A stretch of 64,000 nucleotides of DNA from positions 27,900,001-27,964,000 of the forward strand of contig CM075943.1 of assembly GCA_038030265.1 (NCBI GenBank), read 5' to 3'. Positions 55,511 to 64,000 of this stretch are shown piece after piece. How positions within the stretch are numbered: the stretch's first letter is position 1; the number at the start of each line of letters is the position of its first letter. Source of the DNA: Corythucha ciliata. Its lineage: Eukaryota; Arthropoda; Insecta; Hemiptera; Tingidae. The translations under genes and the position numbers were made by a program. A model generated the notes under the pieces. That model made no database searches. It worked only from the letters and a program-made list of their open reading frames with translations, and had not been told where the DNA came from.

Positions 55511-55718
55511 AAGAATTCAAGGAGAAATTATTGAACCCTCAGCCATTTGTTCATTTTTTAATGAATGCGCATTTCGGAGCGACCCCCGCTCCCTCATCAG
55601 CACAAATAAACAAAATGAACTCCACTTAACAACACTTGTGAACAAGTCGCTCCGAAATGCGCATTCATTAAAAAATGAACATGTGGCTGAGGGTTCAATA
55701 ATTTCTCCTTGAATTCTT
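55511..55718. mobile_element. 208-bp foldback with nearly identical 73-bp arms
   Basis: AAGAATTCAAGGAGAAATTA begins the left arm and its complement ends the right; the arms differ at only about two adjacent bases over 73 bp. The loop is about 60 bp. The identity suggests recent insertion or gene conversion between arms. No coding capacity. Confidence 0.65.
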
Positions 55719-55724
55719 TAAACG

Positions 55725-56800
55725 TTTTATACATATTTCATTAGAATTGCCAGACAGTCGGACTCCCCGGACTCTTATTGCGGATGCTGCGGAGTGCTGT
55801 TTCGCGAGAAAAACGTGCAAAATGAGGCGACAAAATTGACGGCGGCGCAAAGGGAAATTACTCAAACTTGGCTCATCTCATCTCATCGACAAATTACCGT
55901 CCGTCTGAGTCATTTTCGCATTTAAGCATCAAAAGGGGGTCGATTCTGCCATCATCGACCCCTCAGTGTACCACCGTCGACGTTGCCCCCTGTGCCAACG
56001 GTGGTCAATGTATAAAAGAGTCTCACAAAATCCAGTGAGTGGACTGCGAGGAGGGCGGCGAGAGGGCGTATCTTTTAAATTCCTGACCTTTGGACAGGAA
56101 GACCATTACCATATCTACTTCCAATTATTGCGGTGGGCGAACTGAAATGACCGTACCCTCCCCCACACCAAGACCCAAAATGCAACCGGAATTACTAGCG
56201 GCTTGAATAATGCATTATATAGCGGTACTTTTGCCATTATAATCACTCTCAACTTGTTTAGGAACGAGCTTAATTGGTTATCCCACCCTTCGTAATACAG
56301 AACACCTCCTCCACTCCCCCAACATCACCCAACCCCATAGCTAACTGGTTGAAGTGATTAGCCTTCCGTTAGGCTATTTGTTTCCATTCTTCGCGAGATA
56401 TTGCTCTTTTTCTAATCAAGAAAACACCACAGAAGCCACGAAAAAGGCTTCAACACAATTAATAAAGGTAGAATAAAGCAAACAGGAGGGAAAATATTGC
56501 CACCTTTATACTGGCACGTGGGACCCCCCCCCCACCCATCCATCCGAACCTCTAATCAAACAATTTATTTATCCACCGAAATGTATGGTCTGCTCTTTAT
56601 TTGAATTGAATCTCGTAGCTACAGGCAAGATGAAAAGCCCCCGATGGAGTACTTGAGATGATTGCCTTCCTCAATTCCCTTATACAGTGAAAATGAAAGT
56701 AATTTTTAGGATCCCGAAGCAACATAAATCTCACTCAAATTGTTGACATAATCGCTACGGGGCTCTTAAGCCCTTTACACGAGTAAGGCCCGTATTGTTG
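55725..56800. other. MIC10 intron, nothing recognised
   Basis: No exon or shared repeat recognised; a C run lies at 56524-56532. Confidence 0.45.
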
Positions 56801-56850
56801 CTACTTAGGCCCGTATTCATAGACATTTCTTAAACCTGAAATTTCCCTAA

Positions 56851-57268
56851 AGCCCGCCACTCACGTGCAGTTTTAACTGACAGTTTGAACTGAACAGTTC
56901 AAACTGACAGTCTAAACTGCATGTGAGTGGGCATTTCGTCTGGTGAACTGCACAGTTCAATTGCTAATATCCGAAGATTGTTTCCGCCGTTTCAACCATT
57001 CCTTGCACCACTGCCTGCGTCTTTTAGGTTGGTTACTTTCCTGATGAATAACTGCACAAATTAAACCGAGAACGGCAATACGGTCCTGCTCGTTCGAATC
57101 CATTATGTTAACTGAAGAATTGAACTGCACGTGTGTGGGGGACTGAACTGAACAGTCCAAACTGGCAGTTTAAACTGTGAAGTTTGAACTGACAGTTCAA
57201 CTGAGAACTGTACAGTTTGAACAGTTCAGTTCAAACTGTCAGTTAAAACTGCACGTGAGTGGCGGGCT
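56851..57268. mobile_element. PIF/Harbinger-like element with TAA duplication
   Basis: The 418-bp element begins AGCCCGCCACTCACGTGCAG and ends with its complement; arms of about 45 bp continue through GTTTTAACTGACAGTTTGAAC. Both sides have TAA (56848-56850, 57269-57271), a 3-bp TWA duplication as expected for PIF/Harbinger. Both subterminal regions contain multiple copies of GTTCAAACTG/CAGTTTGAAC. It carries a short piece of a nuclease-type transposase on the minus strand (56957-57103). Confidence 0.7.
56957..57103 (-). pseudogene. Truncated Harbinger-like transposase N-terminus
   Basis: A 48-codon minus-strand frame starting ATG at 57103 reads MDSNEQDRIAVLGLICAVIH and then KRRRQWCKEWLKRRKQ before a stop. 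An N-terminal R-R-R-x-W-x3-W-L-x-R-R segment is typical of HARBI1/PIF nucleases (RRRxWVRPWLxRR). The rest of the transposase, including its DDE residues, is absent, so this is a deletion derivative. Found in the same element as TAA-flanked Harbinger-like ends, which supports the assignment. Confidence 0.55.
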
Positions 57269-57639
57269 TAAGTGGGCGTCGAAACAGATGATTTTTTTTT
57301 CCAACAAAAACTGATTTGATTTATACTTAGGAGAATTTTAACTTAAGTAGCGACTATGAATACGGGCCTAAAAGTTAAAATTCTCCTAAGTAAAAATCGA
57401 ATCAGTTTTTGTAAAAATCATCTGTTTTGACCGTTGGTCACGCCCACTTAAGGAATAGCGTGTCCCATTTGCACAAAATTCTGCAACGTGGCAATTAATT
57501 TCCACCCATCTTCTTGAGCAACATATGATTTAATTAAGAGTGGACGGTTGGAAATGAACTGCCCAAATGCAGAATTTTGTGCAAATGGGAAACGCTATGC
57601 GTTTAAGAAATGTCTATGAGTACTGGTCTAAGTTTAACA

Positions 57640-58040
57640 GATGTTCCCTGCCTGCAACGGACTGTTTGTGATCAGATTGAACACATTTTTTAACAAAAAA
57701 CTTACTCGTGTAAAAGGGGCCTTACACTCTTCACAAGTTTCGATGCAAGATGCTGAAATTATAAAGGAGATCATTCTAAATGCGACCGATTTTCCACATC
57801 AAAGGAACCCCTGTACTTGATTTATTCATCGCAAGAGTAAAACTTGTCAGGAAAAGACCTTCCTGCGGGTGTTCAATCATTCACAGCGTCCCCCTTCCCT
57901 ACCACTGTATCAGTACTGTCCTTTTACTTGAGTACAGTAGCACTCTGCTAGGAAACTCGTTGATGGCGATGTGGGAGGGGGGAGTACGTTCTTACTATAA
58001 AACATTTACCGCAACGGAAAATCTTTAAACTAAGTACGAA
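57640..58040. other. MIC10 intron, nothing recognised
   Basis: Short non-coding stretch before the MIC10 TM1 exon (on the minus strand it follows the exon). Confidence 0.4.
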
Positions 58041-58045
58041 CTTAC

Positions 58046-58093
58046 GTTTGAAGATGAGAGCGGAGGCAACCAGACCAACAAGCGGACCAAGAA
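58046..58093 (-). CDS. MIC10 exon with first transmembrane segment
   Basis: A 48-bp exon on the minus strand, after a polypyrimidine tract (a run of 28 T, then GTTACAG) and before donor AAAC|GTAAGT. It encodes LGPLVGLVASALIFK, matching the glycine-containing first transmembrane segment of MIC10, and ends phase 1 so that the next exon completes FKR. The N-terminal exon (with the expected LGxKWDRC-type start) was not found in 58100-64000 and may be outside. Confidence 0.8.
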
Positions 58094-58100
58094 CTGTAAC

Positions 58101-58128
<28 letters not shown>
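58101..58128. repeat. 28-bp poly(A)/poly(T) run in a polypyrimidine tract
   Basis: On the minus strand this T run is directly upstream of the acceptor of the MIC10 TM1 exon, an unusually long homopolymer at a splice site. Confidence 0.9.
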
Positions 58129-58129
<1 letters not shown>

Positions 58130-58131
<2 letters not shown>

Positions 58132-59155
58132 AATTTAGGCCTCACCAACCCCCTCCTCCACCGTCGCCACTACCATAAATTCCAAGTATTCACTGCCTGC
58201 GACAGATAAAACTTAAATCGTGTTCATTAGTCCTTTAAAAAAAAAAGGTTTGCGCCGAAGGCGTAAAACCCGTGCCAAAAATTACTTTCGCTTGATTTTC
58301 CCCATTATTTATTTCATTACGATTCATGGAATTGGAACTTCTTAGAAATATCTGTGATCCCCCTCTTCCTAGTTAACGAATGTTACTACAAATGTGAATA
58401 AATTAATTTTAACCCCCACCCCACCCCAGCGCGCAACCAAGACACCGCCTTCTATACGGATGCTAACCGTCTAATTTTTATTTTTTCCCGCTCGAAAGGA
58501 ATTTAACGGCCCGCGTAATTTAATACCGCCTGATGGCTAAACTAATTTACAGCGGCTGAAAAGCCCACCCTCTCCGGTACGTCCCTGATCTACAGTTCTT
58601 CGAGAACGTAAAGGCTTATTTCGTAATGATTTTCACGTTAAACCGATTCCGTCCAATTTGGGATGAATCTGTTTAAGCACCCCCCCTCCACACCAACCCA
58701 CCAGCCCTCCCACCCACTGAACAACCGAATTTTGTCGCCGGGGAAGTTATATAGCCGAGGGCGAGTTGGAATTGGTGAAAATCTCAAGAACACGATGCTA
58801 AAGGATTTTTTTTTTTTTTTTTCATTTCTTACATTTCTTTCATTTTTTCGTAGTAGAGCTGCTAGGACCTAACGAGCTCAGCCTCACAAGGGGTCTGGTT
58901 GGCTGCGGAGCTAACTCCAGGTCGTGGACCAATCCCGGAAAATACGGAGGCCCTCTAGCCCCAGAGGCGTTTATGAGGGAGGGGGGGGACATGCATGACC
59001 GAGCTCGCAGTCGGTGTTTGAACGCGTGTTTTCTTGAAGACTCAAAATGTGCACGCTTTGAAGCCTTTCGCAATGGTCATGTTTGAAGCCACCGAGCGCA
59101 CGATACTTGTACGTACGCACATGTTCTCAAACCTCTGAAAAACCCTTCAAAAATG
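58130..59155. other. Stretch without recognised gene
   Basis: No exon recognised. A T run is at 58807-58822 and a G run at 58979-58988. Confidence 0.45.
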
Positions 59156-59159
59156 AAAA

Positions 59160-59545
59160 CTCGTGGTAGGGCTTTTGTTTTAGTTCGACTGCTTTGTCTT
59201 TAGGCCGTTTTGTAATTCGACCGTTTTTTGTAGTTCGAACATTTGAGGTCACGCCGTTCTGTAGTACGACCGATTTCTGTGGTTCGCCTGTTTTGTGGTT
59301 CGACCATTTTGTAGTTTGGCCGTTTTGTGGTTTGACAGTTTTGTGGTGGGGAAGGGCTTATATTTTGTGATTCAAAATGGCTTGTTTATGTCCGCGCATC
59401 GTAATTCAGAAATGTTAACACCCATGCGTTCAACAAATGCACGGAGTTAAAGTTCAACCGTTTTTTGCGTCTCAATTGGTTCGACTGTTTTGTAGGTCGA
59501 CTGTTTTGCTATTCGACGGTCTTTGTTCTGTTTCGATCGTTTATG
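59160..59545 (+). repeat. Degenerate GTTCGACCGTTTTGTAG tandem repeat
   Basis: About fourteen imperfect 17-21-bp units with the core GTTCGACCGTTTTGTAG (59185-59350), then a second short cluster (59470-59540). Not coding. Confidence 0.6.
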
Positions 59546-59706
59546 GTGAATTTCACCATCGGGATGAAATTATCAAACTCCAACATTGGTTGCGTTGTAA
59601 AACTGAGGCCTTACTTCAAGCGCTTAAACACAAGCTGAAGCCGCTTGATGAACAAAATCGAGGTGTTTGTGCGGAGGTTTTCCTAATAACTTTCTAGTAT
59701 TAGTAA

Positions 59707-59708
<2 letters not shown>

Positions 59709-59784
<76 letters not shown>
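59709..59784. repeat. (TAG)n microsatellite, LINE tail
   Basis: About 25 TAG units. Read on the minus strand this is (CTA)n directly after an AATAAAGGCTT-type LINE 3' end, comparable to the (CTATT)n tail of the LINE at 2275. Confidence 0.85.
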
Positions 59785-60177
59785 AAGCCTTTATTTTCTT
59801 CAAACATTCGCACATTTTTCCTTATTAAATATAATGAGACAATACTCTATGGTCCTATGACCGTTAGAGGAATCATTCCTGTTCTTCTAGTTGGCAACTG
59901 TAGTTAAACGCATTATTTAAGCGCTTTAGTATATATTCGATACAGCGATTTAAAAATAAATAAATAAACAAATAGAAAAAAATAAAAAATAAATCAACGA
60001 GGGGAACTATTGAGCGAAGCCGACTTACGGGAAACGGTTAAATAGCTAATATAAATAAACTTGTATAAATATAGTATATATGAATAAATAGTAATAAATA
60101 AACGTATAAATAAATAACACCGAGTAAATATAACACGTTTTCGCTAAAAATTGAATTCGTTAACTAGCTCAGCTCTA

Positions 60178-62514
60178 TTGGCCCCGCAAAGATTACGGGA
60201 CCGTCCCTGGTGGCGTCTAAAAGAACATTCCTAGAGTAGACACACATGATAGTTACTGGTTGCTATTGCTACATCATTGTTTATACGGTTGTCTTCTGGT
60301 GGATGTGTTGGAAGCGGCTTGAAGTTACGCAGAAATTTGCTCTTAATTTTTTCTCGAATTTTGTCGTGATGTTGCCGGTAATTAACGCAATGAGAATTAG
60401 TGAGGGCACAGTGAGACCTATGAGGAAAAGATGACGGGAGTGGATCAAGATCTGAACCCTAAATGGGTGTAGGGGGTAATGCTGGTGGGTTTTCTCATCG
60501 GTAACTCGAAAACACCGCGTTCTACTTCAGAAGAATATTTTCTGCAAATTGTTCAATAATTGTTGGCATCGTGGTACGAAGCAATATTTGGAAATCCTCT
60601 TGTTTTTTTATAGCCTGTACAAACCAAAAACAACGAAATATTGACTACAGCCAAATAGATAAAGACGAATAAATCATCGAGAAAAAAGAAGAAAACCAGC
60701 TGGGCCGCCAATCGATCCATTGTGCCGAAGGGCTTGAAGACCTCCCGAGCACATGCGTCGCATCATTCGTTCCTGTGCGTGGGCCGACGGACCACTGCCC
60801 CCCCATCACACGGAGACCATTTCCCAAATGCCCAGAATCGCCCTAGACCTCCATCGACGCCCGACGTTCCTCCAAACCGTCGTGCCAAACAAGAAGAGCC
60901 GCACCATGCGTGATAACAGACCAACGCTGCTCCCCTGATGTGTAAAGGACCCAGACCAGTGACCCCGCCCAAATACCAACCAAACGCCTCCTGGAACAGA
61001 AGAAACAAAAGATCTCTCCTCCCAAAAAGAATTAGAACTTGCAGAACAACAACACAACAAACAACCGAACATTTCAAGCTCCTCCCCCCTCTCCGGCAAT
61101 TCTCACCTGACATCATCAAAAACAATAGGAGAAAAGCAAAACTAACAACTAGTAATCAAACCAACTGCGAAATAAGAAAAACTGCCAAGACCTCACGCCG
61201 GCTTCAAACCCAGTCGAACCCTGTAGTGCCCGCCAAAAAACACGACAGAAACCCCCCTGGCCCAACTTAAAACTAAAAATTACTCGTGAGAACCTCCTCG
61301 TTTCCACCTAGTTCCGCGGAATCCGTCCGCCGTTAAATCCAATAACTCATTATAACACCCTCGTTCTCATCAAGTTCGCGGAATCCGTCCGCCCGGTTAG
61401 TCCTGCCGTTGCCCCTATGGCACACGGTCACTTGTTTCCTTACAACTAAAAGCCAGCGAAATTCGATCGATAGTCTCCAACAAACTCCACACGATAAAAT
61501 GGAGGTCCACCAACGAGAAGGAAATAAAATTTAAACTTGAACCGTTTGCCGTTTAAAAAGTGGAGAAAGCAAAAACAGTACTTTAAAAAGAATGCCGGAG
61601 AAAGAGAAGTGCGATCAAATTTCAACACCAACGGAAAACAAAACAAAAGGAAAATGCCGTTGACCCGCATTACAAACTAATGACTACGCTAAACGCAACC
61701 GTTTCGAACGTCTCATTTACGACAAATCAAAAACAACAAAACACCCAAGCTGATGCACCCTAAGTAATCCACCGGAATTAGTTCGCCAATAACGCAACAA
61801 ATGACAATACGATTTAGCCTTGAAAAGAAAATTGAAGAAAGAGAGAAAAAAAAACAATTCGTCAGCAACCTGATGACCGCCAGCCAAAAAAAAAAAAAAA
61901 AAAACACATATTCCTCGAAATTCAACGCGACACACCCTACAACCTTTTTCATCTTAAATCCCTAATCACGAATCAAACCATTTAACTTTTACGCAATTCA
62001 AACACTTCCACCAGTCAACTGCACAATTCCTACGAGAAAATTTTATTAATCCACTCCAACACGGGTCGGGTTTCAATGAATGAATAGTGGCCCATACACG
62101 GGCAGATAATTCTGACAGATTTGATCGGCCGATATTTTCAACAGATATCGTTAACGATCTAGAGCAAACGACGATGAGATCGGTCGTCGCCCCTTAACGT
62201 ACAAAAGTTATCTGCGACCGATATCTGTTACCCGATCAAATCTGCCCGTTAGTGGGGGCACATCTGGCAGATTGATATCTGTTACAGAAAAAAATCTGAC
62301 AGATTTCAATTATCGGTCGGGTTCGAAAGATATTTGAGATCGGTGGTCGGTATGAAGTTAGAAAACTAGTAGAGGGAGCAAAAAGCTTGACCCATACATA
62401 TGATTCAAGTTTATTTATGAAGCACCCCGCACGTCCCGCACCGTCAACTATCTACTCTACGTTAGTTCGCTAGAAATCCGCCAGTTGCACTGGGGCGAAT
62501 CTTTGCGGGGCCAA
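60178..62514. mobile_element. 2.3 kb TIR element inserted in a LINE remnant
   Basis: TTGGCCCCGCAAAGATT at 60178-60194 is mirrored exactly by AATCTTTGCGGGGCCAA at 62498-62514, and TA lies outside on each side (60176-60177, 62515-62516). Size and TA site would suit a Tc1/mariner-class element, but no transposase frame is recognisable. The interior includes two copies of GCGGAATCCGTCCGCC (about 61315 and 61379) and a palindrome at 62087-62260. Confidence 0.5.
62087..62260. repeat. Palindromic MITE-like block
   Basis: CCCATACACGGGCAGAT at the left and ATCTGCCCGTTAGTGGG at the right are inverted; the interior has repeated CAGATATC and GATCGG motifs in both orientations. Confidence 0.45.
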
Positions 62515-62819
62515 TATTGCCAAGACAGTTCTGCGTACTTGACCAGTGTGTCAATTTTTTCCATTAAGGTAATCTAACATTTCATCGCGCGATAAGTCTT
62601 GTTTCTGAAAGCAGAGGGTTCTAATTTCTCTCAAAATTGGGCATTGACACAGAAAATGATACACATCCTCTTTTTCATTAAAATTACAAAGCAAACATCG
62701 CTTATCCTCTTTCCCGAAAGCGTATCCATTGAATGTCTGCTTAAGCATTGCGTTGGGTTTAAACGATTTTGTATTCAAAATACCGAAAATTCTGATTGGA
62801 GCTTAAGCTCCTAAGCTCA

Positions 62820-63640
62820 GCTTAGAGAACAGAACTTCAAGCCCATGTGTTCGGCCCGGGCCTAAGTCCGAATTTAATGAATCATTTGAACTTTAACGAA
62901 CGTCGCTGGTGAACGCTAAGATTCACTGGTAAATGCTAAGATTTAACAGCCGTCGGTCTTTCACCGTATCATATACGTATATTTATGTTCTACTCATGCT
63001 GAACGTAAATTTAGTAGGTACGTATGAAAAAGTCTGAACCACTCCACCTATGAGGGGACCACTTATGAGGGGAGGAAGATTTAAACCCGTTCGTTGTTCG
63101 TCCAGGTCACTAGTCTCTTGAGGCGGTGGCACTAAAACTGTATCCGTGTCATCATCATCATCGCCCATTTCCTGATCGTCAAGTGGCTCCTATTGACGCA
63201 GCTCCCATAGCAGCTTCGCAGATGATGAAGCATGACATCGATGCCTTCCTGCATCCAAATTTTCCACTGCTGCGGTCGGTAATACACCGATGAAATAATA
63301 TAAGATTGAGGGTAGAGTATACCGGTGCAGTGGAGCTGGTTGCTGGTTTGAATGGAAACAAGGTGGTTGTTGCTGTTCTGATCCCATCCCCAGTTTTAGG
63401 GCTCAATGCATTTCCAAACGAAATTTGAGGCCGGAAACTGTGCTCCTGGGTGACTCCCACGGAAGGGATGAAATGCCAGGTTCTATGATCGACACAGACT
63501 TTAGGAAGCATTAGAGACGATGGGTGTTGAGGGAGGTATCCATCTTTTTTGCACCGTACCAGCTTAAAAAGCACCTGTTTCCCATATTCCTGAGCTGGTA
63601 AAGCAGTGTGTATTTGTCGTAGTCACTTGCCGTAATTTGG
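62820..63640. other. Stretch with an unassigned minus-strand frame
   Basis: A 131-codon frame on the minus strand (63179-63574) has no domain I recognise; a second frame (62983-63168) begins with an acidic GDDDDDTDT run. They may be two pieces of one decayed coding region. Confidence 0.35.
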
Positions 63641-63652
63641 CATTTCATGAAA

Positions 63653-64000
63653 TGACCAGCCATTTCATGAAGTGCGCGCTCTTGATGTAACAGTGAGGTT
63701 AGAACAACATCTGACCAGGAATTTTGTTCATTTCATGAAATGCATCCAGCCTCTGGGCACTTCATGAAATACGAAAGGATTACACCATGTGTCCAGTCAT
63801 TTCAAGAAATGACCAGAGTGAGTTGGGTTGGCATTTCAAGAAATGACCAGAGTGACTCGGCCACATAGTGTAATCCTCGTGTATTTCATGAAGTGCCCAG
63901 AGGCAGGTTGCATTTCATGAAATGACCGGAATTCCTGGTCAGATGGTGTTCTTACCTCACTGTTACATCAAGAGCGCGCATTTCATGAAATGGCTGGTCA
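63653..64000. mobile_element. Foldback with repeated CATTTCATGAAATG palindromes
   Basis: Arms of about 145 bp (63653-63797 and 63856-64000) are inverted copies starting TGACCAGCCATTTCATGAA and containing GCGCGCTCTTGATGTAACAG, TCTGACCAGGAATT and CCTCTGGGCACTTCATGAAA. The 14-bp palindrome CATTTCAWGAAATG or a one-base variant occurs nine times (63641, 63661, 63730, 63759, 63799, 63832, 63883, 63911, 63979). The element may continue past base 64000. No coding capacity. Confidence 0.7.

Larger units (their letters stand above)
56806..57630. mobile_element. Nested MITE cluster (TAGGCCCGTATTCATAG ends)
   Basis: The outer ends TAGGCCCGTATTCATAGACATTTCTTAAAC (split here: TAGGCCCGTATTCATAG at 56809) and GTTTAAGAAATGTCTATGAG (about 57600 on) are inverted. 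A third related end, GACTATGAATACGGGCCTAA, lies at 57348-57367. Inside are an inverted pair of about 60 bp around ACAGATGATTTTT (57288-57350 against 57372-57430), a pair at 57470/57570 around TTTGCACAAAATTCTGC, and the Harbinger-like element at 56851-57268. At least two events of insertion into older palindromic elements are needed to explain it. Confidence 0.55.
59785..62815 (-). mobile_element. 5'-truncated LINE 3' end, split by an insertion
   Basis: The minus-strand parts are a C-terminal coding fragment (62551-62778) containing CLLCNFNEKEDVYHFLCQC, the same CCHC-like motif as the LINE at 2450-2767, and a 3' untranslated part at 59785-60177 followed by the (CTA)n tail. The 2.3 kb between 60178 and 62514 is bounded by its own inverted ends and looks like an inserted element. 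Related to, but not a close copy of, the LINE at 2275-6050. Confidence 0.55.

Noticed and set aside
59709..59784. CRISPR-like array
   Set aside because: The repetition is a pure trinucleotide microsatellite with no spacers; eukaryotic context.
63179..63574. 131-codon minus-strand frame considered as a transposase
   Set aside because: I could not see DDE residues or a known zinc finger, so no family was assigned.
58100..64000. First coding exon of MIC10
   Set aside because: I looked for an LGxKWDRC-type N-terminus on the minus strand and did not find one; it may lie outside or be too divergent to see.

Overview
The window is invertebrate (metazoan) nuclear DNA. Genes are split by GT-AG introns, intergenic and intronic space is filled with transposable elements, there are no prokaryotic operons, and long mononucleotide G/C runs and microsatellites are frequent. 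The receptor type (RYamide/luqin-like) suggests a protostome, perhaps an arthropod, but I cannot place the species.

Host genes. (1) A peptide GPCR of the RYamide/luqin-receptor type lies on the + strand. Four coding exons are visible (10482-10678, 12805-13003, 33147-33215, 40271-40567), running from the end of TM3 to the stop codon. The exons for TM1-TM3 were not found and probably lie before base 1. (2) Two tandem paralogous genes for Ly6/three-finger-like, probably GPI-anchored proteins (28155-28947 and 31776-32483, + strand) sit inside the 20 kb intron of the GPCR, on the same strand, each with three exons in matching phases. (3) The 3' two coding exons of MIC10 (MICOS complex) are on the - strand (58046-58093 and 54131-54303); its first exon was not found.

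Mobile DNA. A decayed APE-type LINE lies on the - strand (about 2275-6050). A nearly intact Jockey-like LINE lies on the + strand (33634-37981), with a poly(A) tail and a 12-bp target-site duplication, inserted into an older repeat. That older repeat belongs to a dispersed family with 13-bp subterminal inverted repeats, a terminal hairpin and a variable number of internal ~300-bp tandem units, reminiscent of Helentron/DINE-1-type elements. Other elements include a hAT-like element with an 8-bp duplication (8613-9237), several TTAA-flanked palindromic MITEs, a TAA-flanked PIF/Harbinger-like element that keeps a transposase N-terminus (56851-57268), large inverted-repeat elements (20339-21736, 44090-47025), a ~1.28 kb element full of a TCAGATT motif (14072-15353), and a foldback with nine CATTTCAWGAAATG palindromes at the right edge.

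The most unusual signal is a degenerate ~30-bp tandem repeat (roughly GAAATT-GGTTTTTGAAAGAGCCAAA-TC) that recurs in at least nine separate clusters in both orientations. At least two other degenerate short-period arrays have different cores. None is explained by the genes or by the TEs I could name.
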